Source: an uncultured Oscillospiraceae bacterium (GTDB taxonomy: Bacteria > Bacillota > Clostridia > Oscillospirales > Oscillospiraceae). From it: DNA of 45,776 nt. Both the position numbers and the translations under genes were made by a program. The notes under the pieces are model-generated. The model worked only from the letters and a program-made list of their open reading frames with translations. It did not search any database and was not told the DNA's origin. Numbering within the stretch: position 1 is the first letter of the stretch; each line of letters starts with the position of its first letter. Shown in pieces: positions 39,747-45,776 of this stretch. The stretch lies in the NCBI GenBank assembly GCA_910589085.1, contig CAJUSG010000013.1, positions 1 to 45,776 on the forward strand, given 5' to 3'.

Positions 39747-41050
39747 ATACAAGTGTAGTCGTGTGCATCCTGCTGATCTTCGCCATCTGTCTGTTGTCCG
39801 GTCTGCCTGTGGTTATGGCCATGGCCGCCGGCGCGCTGGTACCTCTCTTTATGGGGATGCCCGGCGCGACAACCTTCCCGGCGCTGGTACGAAGCATCTT
39901 CGGCAGTGCGGAAAACACCACACTGATCGCCATCCCCTTGTTTATTTTGGCGGGAAATGTCATGAGTGAGGGGAAAATTGCGGAAAAGCTGTACGACGTA
40001 TTTGCCTATTTTGTGGGGGACAAGACCGGTGGTCTCCCCTGTGCCACTGTACTGACCTGCCTGTTCTACGGCGCAATCTCCGGCTCCGCCCCAGCCACTG
40101 CGGCTGCGGTGGGAGGAATGGCCTTCCCCCTTCTGGTCAACCTGGGATATGACCGGGCCTTCGCCGGGGCGTTGATTGCGGTCGCTGGCGGCCTGGGGGT
40201 CATCATCCCCCCCAGCATCCCATTTGTGCTCTACTCCTCCTCCACCAATGTCTCTCTGGGTGATATGTTCATTGCGGGCATCCTTCCCGGCGTACTGATC
40301 GGTGCGTTGCTGATGGTATACTGTGTCGTTTATTGTAAACGCAGCAAATGTGAAGACAAGGAGCTGCTTCGGGTCAACTTTCAGAAAATCCGTGCCCGGG
40401 GCTTTGGCCGTGTACTGCTGGACGGCAGCTGGGCGCTTCTCTCCCCCGCAATCGTCCTTGGCGGTATCTATGCGGGCATCTTCACCCCCACTGAGGCGGC
40501 CTGCGCCTCGGTATTTTACTCCCTTATCGTGTCCATCTTTGTATACAAATCCATTAAAATCAGCGACATTCCTCATATCATGGCCGTATCAATCCGCGGC
40601 GTGGCCCCCATCTGCCTGATTCTCCCTCTGGCCACCGCCTTCGGCCGGGTCCTGATTATGCTGAAGGCACCTGCCCATTTAAGCGAGTTTATTACAAATT
40701 CCTTCAACAACCAGGCTATAGTCCTCTTTGTTGTGGTAATCGCCTTCCTGATTATGGGGATGTTCATTGATACAGCCCCCGCCATTGTTGTCATGGCTCC
40801 CATCCTCCTGCCCACCATGAAGGCTCTGGAGGTCAATCTGGTGCATTTTGGCATCATCATGACAGTATGCCTGGCCATCGGCTGCGTCACGCCGCCCTTT
40901 GGCGTGAACCTCTTTGTAACAAGCAGCATTTCAAAAGTCCCACCTATGTCCATCGCCCGCAAAGCAGTCATGATGATTCTGACGTTCATCGCCACATTGC
41001 TGCTGATCACCTACGTTCCCGCCATCAGCACCGTCTTTTTAGACCAATAA
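39743..41050 (+). CDS. TRAP transporter large permease (DctM), second system
   Basis: 435 residues, about twelve membrane segments. Signature blocks YGAISGSAPATAAAVGGMAFPLLVNLGYD, GVIIPPSIPFVLYS, GGIYAGIFTPTEAACASVFYSL and GCVTPPFGVNLFVTSS. Forms the Na+-coupled channel for the ligand of the binding protein at 38037. Confidence 0.96.
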   Translation: MNTSVVVCILLIFAICLLSGLPVVMAMAAGALVPLFMGMPGATTFPALVRSIFGSAENTTLIAIPLFILAGNVMSEGKIAEKLYDVFAYFVGDKTGGLPCATVLTCLFYGAISGSAPATAAAVGGMAFPLLVNLGYDRAFAGALIAVAGGLGVIIPPSIPFVLYSSSTNVSLGDMFIAGILPGVLIGALLMVYCVVYCKRSKCEDKELLRVNFQKIRARGFGRVLLDGSWALLSPAIVLGGIYAGIFTPTEAACASVFYSLIVSIFVYKSIKISDIPHIMAVSIRGVAPICLILPLATAFGRVLIMLKAPAHLSEFITNSFNNQAIVLFVVVIAFLIMGMFIDTAPAIVVMAPILLPTMKALEVNLVHFGIIMTVCLAIGCVTPPFGVNLFVTSSISKVPPMSIARKAVMMILTFIATLLLITYVPAISTVFLDQ

Positions 41051-41075
41051 AAACGGACTTGGAAAGGAAATCAAT

Positions 41076-41510
41076 ATGGAAAAGGTATTAATTCTCCACG
41101 GCTTGGACCACGACAAAATGGGCAAGGATGCCGCCAGCCCTCATTCCACAACGATAGAGACCCTGAACAGCCAGCTGTCTGCCGAGGCGGAGGTCCTGTC
41201 GGTCCGGCTGGCCTTCTATCAGAACAACGACAGCGCCCAGGTGTGCCGGGAGATCACCTCTGCCAAGGCCAACGGCTTTCAGGGCATCGTGTTCAATCCG
41301 GCGGCCTGGATGGACAGCGGAGAGGAGATTGCCGCCGCGCTGGCCCAGAGCGGGCTGCCCGTCGCGGAGGTGCACATGTCCAATGTCTGCAAAGCGCCGG
41401 ACAGCCACAATGTCATTGCGCCGGCGGTAACCGGGCTGGTCACCGGCTTTGGTGAGTCCGTCTACACCGCCGGACTGAGGCTGCTGGTGGAATTTCTCCG
41501 CAGGCAGTAG
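41076..41510 (+). CDS. Type II 3-dehydroquinate dehydratase-like protein lacking active-site residues
   Basis: 144 residues, the normal AroQ length, and co-linear with it: VLILHG (for ILxLNGPN), MGKDAASPHSTT (for LGxREPxxYGxxT), FYQNNDSA (for xQSNxEG), GIVFNPAAWMD (for GIIINPGAYTH), VAEVHMSN (EVHLSN) and SHNVIAPAVTG. The catalytic His of EVHxSN is kept, but the loop Arg and Tyr, the THYS-type His and the REExRH Arg are replaced. It should keep the fold, maybe as a dodecamer, with altered or no dehydratase activity. Last gene of the operon, 25 bases after dctM. Confidence 0.82.
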   Translation: MEKVLILHGLDHDKMGKDAASPHSTTIETLNSQLSAEAEVLSVRLAFYQNNDSAQVCREITSAKANGFQGIVFNPAAWMDSGEEIAAALAQSGLPVAEVHMSNVCKAPDSHNVIAPAVTGLVTGFGESVYTAGLRLLVEFLRRQ

Positions 41511-41533
41511 ATTTTGATTCCCATTCCCACACA

Positions 41534-41564
41534 AAAAGCCGTCCGGCAAAACCGGACGGCTTTT
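41534..41564. terminator. Bidirectional terminator
   Basis: AAAAGCCGTCCGG / CCGGACGGCTTTT, 13 bp perfect, loop CAAAA. Serves the TRAP operon and the converging purD. Confidence 0.93.
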
Positions 41565-41595
41565 CACATTGCTGCAAACCGCAGCACTGGTCGTC

Positions 41596-42846
41596 TTACA
41601 GATCGGTACGATAGTGCATATCCTGGAAGGAAATAGGCTTGGCGGCGGCATAGGACTTCTCCACGGCCTCTCTCAGGGAGGCGCCTCTGGCGGTAACGCC
41701 CAGCACCCGGCCGCCGGCGGTGACAAACCCGCCCCTCTCCGCCTTTTTAGTTCCGGCGTGAAATACGACGGCCCCCAGAGCCTCCGCCTCCTCCAGGCCG
41801 GAGATGGGGTATCCGCTCTGATACTTCACCGGGTAGCCCCCCGAGGCCAGCACCAGGCAGCAGGCGGCCCCCTCCTCCCACTTTATGTCAACTTTATCCA
41901 ATGTCCCATCCACACAGGCCTGGAAGATATCCATCAGGTCGGTGTCCAGCATGGACAGGATGGGCTGGGTCTCCGGGTCGCCGAAGCGAGCGTTGTACTC
42001 CACCACCCTGGGGCCGCTTTCGGTCAGCATAAGGCCAAAGTAGATAACCCCCTTGAAGGGCCGGCCCTCCGCCTTCAACGCCTCAACCGTGGGCAGGAAG
42101 ATCTCCTTCATACACCGCTCAGCAAGCTCCGGGGTATACTTGGGGGAGGGACAGAAGGCCCCCATGCCGCCGGTGTTGGGGCCCTGGTTGCCGTCGTACG
42201 CCCGCTTGTGGTCCTGACTGGACAGCATAGGTGCCAGGTGCTCCCCGTCGCAGAAGGCCAGCACCGTCACCTCCGGGCCCACCATACACTCCTCAATGAC
42301 CACCGTGGAGCCGGACTCCCCGAATTTTTTGTCCTCCATCATCTCCCGGGCGGCCTGCTCCGCCTCCTCCACGGTGGAGGCGACCACAACCCCCTTGCCC
42401 AGGGCCAGGCCGTCGGCCTTGACCACAATGGGCGCGCCCTGCTCCCGGATGTAGGCCAGAGCCCTGTCCAGGTCGGTGAAGGTCTCATATTTTGCAGTGG
42501 GGATGTGGTATTTTTTCATCAGCTCTTTGGAAAAGGCCTTGCTGGCCTCGATGATGGCGGCGTTGGCCCGGGGGCCGAAGGCGGGGATGCCCGCCGCCTC
42601 CAGGGCGTCCACCATTCCCAGAGCCAGGGGGTCGTCCGGAGCCACCATGACAAAGTCCATGGCGTTCTCCTTGGCCCACTGCACCATCCCGTCCACGTCG
42701 GTGGCCTTGATGGGCACGCACTTCGCCACCTGGGCGATGCCCCCGTTGCCCGGGGCGCAGTAGAGCTCCGTTACCTTGGGGCTCTGGGCCAGCTTCCAGC
42801 AGATGGCGTGCTCCCGGCCGCCTCCGCCTACGACTAAAACTTTCAT
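41596..42846 (-). CDS. purD: Phosphoribosylamine-glycine ligase
   Basis: 416 residues from ATG 42846. ATP-grasp enzyme: MKVLVVGGGGREHAICWKLAQSP, PAFGPRANAAIIEASKAFSKELM, VKADGLALGKGVVVA, and the signature YNARFGDPETQ near the metal site. Joins glycine to phosphoribosylamine in purine synthesis. Full length. It is preceded on the strand by an Imm1-like gene, an unusual insert between it and the AICAR transformylase. Confidence 0.97.
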   Translation of the reverse strand: MKVLVVGGGGREHAICWKLAQSPKVTELYCAPGNGGIAQVAKCVPIKATDVDGMVQWAKENAMDFVMVAPDDPLALGMVDALEAAGIPAFGPRANAAIIEASKAFSKELMKKYHIPTAKYETFTDLDRALAYIREQGAPIVVKADGLALGKGVVVASTVEEAEQAAREMMEDKKFGESGSTVVIEECMVGPEVTVLAFCDGEHLAPMLSSQDHKRAYDGNQGPNTGGMGAFCPSPKYTPELAERCMKEIFLPTVEALKAEGRPFKGVIYFGLMLTESGPRVVEYNARFGDPETQPILSMLDTDLMDIFQACVDGTLDKVDIKWEEGAACCLVLASGGYPVKYQSGYPISGLEEAEALGAVVFHAGTKKAERGGFVTAGGRVLGVTARGASLREAVEKSYAAAKPISFQDMHYRTDL

Positions 42847-42862
42847 GTATAAACAACCTTTC

Positions 42863-43231
42863 CTATAATTCTCCCCAATCAATACAGCCAGGTGCATTCT
42901 GAGATTGGAAAAACTCCAAAGCGCACTCCATAGCATCGGAGGCCGGTATTACCTGCCATGCGGCAATTTCATATTGGCCGTCGCAAAACGAGACGATGTC
43001 TTCCGCTTCTTCATCGCCAAAAGAAACAAGCATCTCGCCGCCGTCCTCCGCCTCAAAATAATTGACGACAGCCTGATCGCATTTTACCAGAATAGACAGA
43101 CAGGGATATTTGGACTCCTCGCTCTGGGAACACCAGATTTCATTTTCCTGCTGAAAACAGGTTTCTAAATGAGCCTTATATTCCTCCAAGGAATTGCAAG
43201 GAAAAGAACCAATATTACTGCTGATAAACAT
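42863..43231 (-). CDS. Imm1-like immunity family protein
   Basis: 122 residues from ATG 43231 (AAGGAGG upstream). Acidic. The pattern LSILVKCDQAVVNYFEAEDGGEMLVSFGDE...QVIPASDAMECALEFFQSQNAPGCIDW fits Imm1: beta strands with YF and G(G), then xIPxxxAxxxxxEFFxxxxxPxxIxW. Imm1 proteins neutralise secreted deaminase or nuclease-type toxins. No toxin gene adjoins. Placed between purD and purH with tight spacing (16 and 12 bases), so expressed with them. The assignment is by pattern only. Confidence 0.6.
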   Translation of the reverse strand: MFISSNIGSFPCNSLEEYKAHLETCFQQENEIWCSQSEESKYPCLSILVKCDQAVVNYFEAEDGGEMLVSFGDEEAEDIVSFCDGQYEIAAWQVIPASDAMECALEFFQSQNAPGCIDWGEL

Positions 43232-43243
43232 GAGCTTTCCTCC

Positions 43244-44356
43244 TTAGTGATGAAAAAGCCGCATTCCGGTAAAGGCCATGACCATGCCGTATTTGTCGGC
43301 GGTCTCGATGACCTGGTCGTCCCGGATGGAGCCGCCAGGCTGGGCGATATACTGCACCCCCGACTGGCGGGCCCGTTCCACGTTGTCGCCAAAGGGAAAG
43401 AAGGCGTCGGAGCCCAGGGTGACGCCGGACAGCCTGGAAATCCACTCCGTCTTCTCCTTTTGGGTGAGGACGTCGGCAATAAATGCGTCGATGGCGTTGT
43501 CCCGGTCAGGGCGGCGGACATTTTCCGGGAACGGGAGGGCGAGCACCTTGGGGTGCTGGCGCAGCCACCAGATATCCGCCTTGTTTCCGGCCAGGCGGGT
43601 GCAGTGGATCCGGCTCTGCTGTCCGGCCCCCACGCCAAGGGTCTGCCCGTCCTTCACGTAGCACACCGAGTTGGACTGGGTGTATTTCAGGGTAATAAGG
43701 GCCAGCAGCATATCGTTCTTTGCGCTCTGGGGCAGCTCCCGGTTCTTTGTGACAATATTTGTCAGCATGGTGCTGTCGATGGTCAGGTCGTTGTAGCCCT
43801 GCTCAAAGGTGATCCCGAAGATATTCCGCCGCTCGATGGGTGCGGGGGTGTAGTCCGGGGCAATTTTCACCACATTGTAGCCGCCCTTGCGCTTCTGCCG
43901 CAGGATTTCCAGGGCCTCCGGGGTGTAGTCCGGGGCGATCACCCCGTCGGACACCTCACCGGCCAGGAAGCGGGCGGTGTCGCCGTCACAGGGGTCGGAC
44001 AGGGCCGCCCAGTCCCCGAAGGAGCACAGCCGGTCGGCCCCCCGGGCCCGGATGTAGGCGCAGGCGATGGGCGAGAGGTCCCCCTCCGGGGCAAAATACA
44101 TCTGCCGCTCCACGTCGCTGAGAGGCAGGCCCAGGGCCGCCCCCGCCGGGGATACATGCTTGAAGGAGGCCGCCGCGGGCAGGCCGGTGGCCCCCTTCAG
44201 GGCCTTCACCAGCTGCCAGGAGTTGAGGGCGTCCATAAAATTGATGTACCCCGGGCGGCCGTTGAGCACCTCCAGGGGCAGCTCCCCCTGCTCCATAAAG
44301 ATGCGGGCGGGCTTCTGGTTGGGGTTGCAGCCGTATTTCAGTTCCAGCTCAGTCAT
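43244..44356 (-). CDS. purH: AICAR formyltransferase, stand-alone (PurH C-terminal type)
   Basis: 370 residues from ATG 44356 (AAAAAGGAG upstream). Begins LELKYGCNPNQKPARIF, contains the catalytic SFKHVSPAGAALG (Lys-His) and ends TGMRLFHH, all of the transformylase domain; the N-terminal IMP cyclohydrolase (MGS-like) domain of fused PurH is missing. Transfers formyl from 10-formyl-THF to AICAR. The cyclohydrolase must come from another gene. Its leader abuts a palindromic repeat at 44374-44445. Confidence 0.93.
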   Translation of the reverse strand: MTELELKYGCNPNQKPARIFMEQGELPLEVLNGRPGYINFMDALNSWQLVKALKGATGLPAAASFKHVSPAGAALGLPLSDVERQMYFAPEGDLSPIACAYIRARGADRLCSFGDWAALSDPCDGDTARFLAGEVSDGVIAPDYTPEALEILRQKRKGGYNVVKIAPDYTPAPIERRNIFGITFEQGYNDLTIDSTMLTNIVTKNRELPQSAKNDMLLALITLKYTQSNSVCYVKDGQTLGVGAGQQSRIHCTRLAGNKADIWWLRQHPKVLALPFPENVRRPDRDNAIDAFIADVLTQKEKTEWISRLSGVTLGSDAFFPFGDNVERARQSGVQYIAQPGGSIRDDQVIETADKYGMVMAFTGMRLFHH

Positions 44357-44373
44357 AAAATCGTGCTCCTTTT

Positions 44374-44445
44374 TGTAGGGGCGGATATGATCCGCCCGTT
44401 GTTGAGGGTCTGGAAGATCACGGGCGGACAATATCCGCCCCTACA
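44374..44445. repeat. 72-base palindromic intergenic element A
   Basis: Terminal inverted repeats TGTAGGGGCGGATAT (44374-44388) and ATATCCGCCCCTACA (44431-44445) match perfectly; each half also folds alone (GGCGGAT/ATCCGCC; GGGCGGA/TCCGCCC). MITE- or REP-like, non-coding. Confidence 0.85.
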
Positions 44446-44460
44446 CGCCGTGTCGCCGGG

Positions 44461-44548
44461 GTAGGGCGCAACGACCCCGGCGCGCCGTTTCAAGGGGAAA
44501 GACGGTCGCTTTGAAGAGAAAACGGCGTGCCCGGTGGTCACGCCCTAC
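44461..44548. repeat. 88-base palindromic intergenic element B
   Basis: GTAGGGCG...CGCGCCGTTT (44461-44490) pairs with AAAACGGCGTGC...CGCCCTAC (44519-44548) as a long imperfect stem; inner TTCAA/TTGAA. Same end style (GTAGGG/CCCTAC) as element A but different body. It ends 4 bases before the SUKH stop. Confidence 0.75.
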
Positions 44549-44551
44549 AGG

Positions 44552-45169
44552 TCATTCCTCCACCGTGTCCTCATTGATGAAATCGTATTCGTTATTCATA
44601 AGCATCTGCAAATACTCGTCAAAGCTGTCCGCAGCGACGACCATCTCGTCCGGGTCGTGGAGGAACCGCAGCACCTGCCCCTTTTTGCCCTTGGCGGAGG
44701 GGGAGAAGTCGATGAACAGCTGGGAGGTGCCGCCGTTGTTGCAGCAGTCGGAGAAGTGGAGCCAGTGCAGCTTGTCCAGATCGTCGCAGATGCCTTCGTC
44801 TACCGGAAGATCGTCAAATTCCCGGGTGACGATATAGTCAAAAAACTCCTTCGCCTCGTGGCGGGTCTGAACCATCTGCCGGGCGGACAGCAGGTAGTAG
44901 GGGTAGCCCTCATAGTCGGAGCCCAGGAAGTAGAAGAGCACATTGTCCGCCGGATACTCCCGGTAATAGGTGCCGTCCACCAGCCTGAGCAGCTCAATGA
45001 AGCTCTCCGGCGCGTCGGGGTAGAGTGCGGTGAGCCGGTCCAGGTCCCGCTGGTCCGCCCCGTGGACCGCGGAGGCAAAGCGGTCCCACATCTCCTGGCC
45101 GCCCTCCCGGCAGTAGGCCGCCTTCAGGCCGTCGAAGTAGGTGCGGGCCAATTCCTTTTCGGTTAACAT
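44552..45169 (-). CDS. SUKH superfamily (SMI1/KNR4-like) protein
   Basis: 205 residues from ATG 45169 (GGAGG upstream). SUKH-1 pattern: LYPDAPESFIELLRLVDGTYY (LPxxYxxFLxxxNG position), NVLFYFLGSDYEGYPYYLLS, CNNGGTSQLFIDFSPSAKGKKGQVLRFLHDPDEMVVAADSFDEYLQMLMN. Members act as immunity proteins for many nuclease toxins or as regulatory modules. Follows the DUF2185 gene by 4 bases, so both are co-expressed. Confidence 0.8.
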   Translation of the reverse strand: MLTEKELARTYFDGLKAAYCREGGQEMWDRFASAVHGADQRDLDRLTALYPDAPESFIELLRLVDGTYYREYPADNVLFYFLGSDYEGYPYYLLSARQMVQTRHEAKEFFDYIVTREFDDLPVDEGICDDLDKLHWLHFSDCCNNGGTSQLFIDFSPSAKGKKGQVLRFLHDPDEMVVAADSFDEYLQMLMNNEYDFINEDTVEE

Positions 45170-45173
45170 AATA

Positions 45174-45776
45174 TCATTCCTCCGATGGCGTGAATTGCTC
45201 CGCGTAGAATTTCCCGTCCGCGCCCCGGGCGTAGGCGGTGCCGATAGGGGCGGTCAGCAGGGGGAGAATGTCCGGGTCGTAATTGCAGATGGTATTCAGG
45301 TCGTAGACCTCAGTATGCTCCGGGTCGCTGGTGTACGCCTCGTCCTCCTCACCGGAGAAGAACCGCCAGCCGCTGTCGGGGCGGCCCTCGCTGGGCTGTT
45401 CCCGGTAGCACCAGCCCACCCTCTTGCCCAGGACGGTGATGTGGTCGGTGGCGAGACAGCCGCTGGGTCCCTCCCAGTCGGTGAGATACTGCTTAAACTC
45501 CGGAGCCCACAGCTTAAACTCCTTTTTCCGGGGCGGGACATACCACAGGCCGCTGGCCCAGGCGGCGCCGTCGTTCAGGAGGATGGTCACCAGCCTGGTC
45601 CACAGCTCCAGTCCCTTGTTCAGCTCGGGCAGCTTGGAGCCATGACGGAAGTCCCAGTACAGCTCGCCGCACACCAGGCTGACGGCAAAGTCGGTCCAGT
45701 CCTCAAAGATCTGGGCCTGAACGATCCAGTGCTCCGCCATCTCGTCAAATTCTTCCCGTGTGAGCAGGCCGCAGGC
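45174..45776 (-). CDS. DUF2185 (Imm33-like) protein, 5' end outside window
   Basis: The frame is open to the window edge (upstream residues include GLLTREEFDEMAEHW), so the ATG at 45740 is probably internal. Visible N-terminal part (AEHWIVQAQIFEDWTDFAVSLVCGELYWDF) resembles DUF1266; the C-terminal part TDHITVLGKRVGWCYREQPSEG...SGWRFFSGEEDEAY...YDLNTICNYDPDILPLLTAPIGTAYAR is a clear DUF2185 domain. DUF2185 is counted among polymorphic-toxin immunity domains (Imm33-type). Likely an intracellular fusion protein. Confidence 0.8.
   Translation of the reverse strand, partial: ACGLLTREEFDEMAEHWIVQAQIFEDWTDFAVSLVCGELYWDFRHGSKLPELNKGLELWTRLVTILLNDGAAWASGLWYVPPRKKEFKLWAPEFKQYLTDWEGPSGCLATDHITVLGKRVGWCYREQPSEGRPDSGWRFFSGEEDEAYTSDPEHTEVYDLNTICNYDPDILPLLTAPIGTAYARGADGKFYAEQFTPSEE

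Noticed and set aside
44357..44551. Purine riboswitch upstream of purH
   Set aside because: The region is fully accounted for by two palindromic elements and shows no purine-riboswitch core.

Overview
The window looks like a GC-rich (roughly 60 % by eye) gut-type Clostridia chromosome, most likely Oscillospiraceae (Flavonifractor/Lawsonibacter/Oscillibacter-like). That placement is inferred from gene content (TRAP transporters, a stand-alone AICAR transformylase, a pantothenate-type ECF S component, sigma-A promoters, strong AGGAGG ribosome sites) and not from a marker gene.

Bases 1-5200 look like the distal arm of a prophage or related integrated element. They hold the 3' end of a lysis amidase, then a run of small, mostly unnamed genes on the + strand: a one-pass membrane protein, a nested 24-residue lysine-rich peptide, an HTH protein, a papain-like protein, a Pro-rich protein, a Gly/Cys-rich membrane protein, a jelly-roll-like protein and an Arg/Ser/Tyr-rich protein. 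The run is interrupted by a reverse-strand pair, an XRE repressor and a 57-residue protein, whose two promoters carry the same operator inside the -35/-10 spacer. The arm stops at the 3' end of tRNA-Val, first of three tRNAs (Val-CAC, Glu-TTC, Met-CAT) read leftward from one consensus promoter.

Bases 5.7-13.8 kb are core genome: a cysteine-desulfurase/DUF3343 pair, a c-di-GMP pair (REC-GGDEF and PilZ), a pantothenate/CoA block (ECF S component, coaX, divergent coaBC) and a MarR-MATE efflux operon with a large operator palindrome.

Bases 13.8-41.5 kb form a sugar-acid catabolic island. A leftward block encodes an MDR dehydrogenase, FGGY kinase, KduD-like SDR, TRAP transporter (P, Q, M), AEC transporter, galactonate dehydratase, UxaA-type dehydratase and LarA-family protein, followed past a GntR regulator by KDPG-type aldolase, KDGal kinase and a 2-hydroxyacid dehydrogenase: a De Ley-Doudoroff galactonate route. 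A rightward block encodes a second 2-hydroxyacid dehydrogenase, 6-phosphogluconate dehydrogenase, second GntR and second aldolase. Beyond it an IclR regulator sits between a leftward type I dehydroquinase-like gene and a rightward operon of MDR dehydrogenase, C_GCAxxG_C_C protein, CoA-disulfide reductase-rhodanese, second TRAP transporter and a type II dehydroquinase-like gene. Both dehydroquinase-like proteins, from unrelated folds, have lost catalytic residues. This is the strongest candidate in the window for an undescribed pathway.

Bases 41.6 kb to the end hold purD and the AICAR transformylase with an Imm1-like gene between them, two palindromic intergenic repeats, and SUKH and DUF2185 genes, i.e. 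several immunity-type families clustered together.
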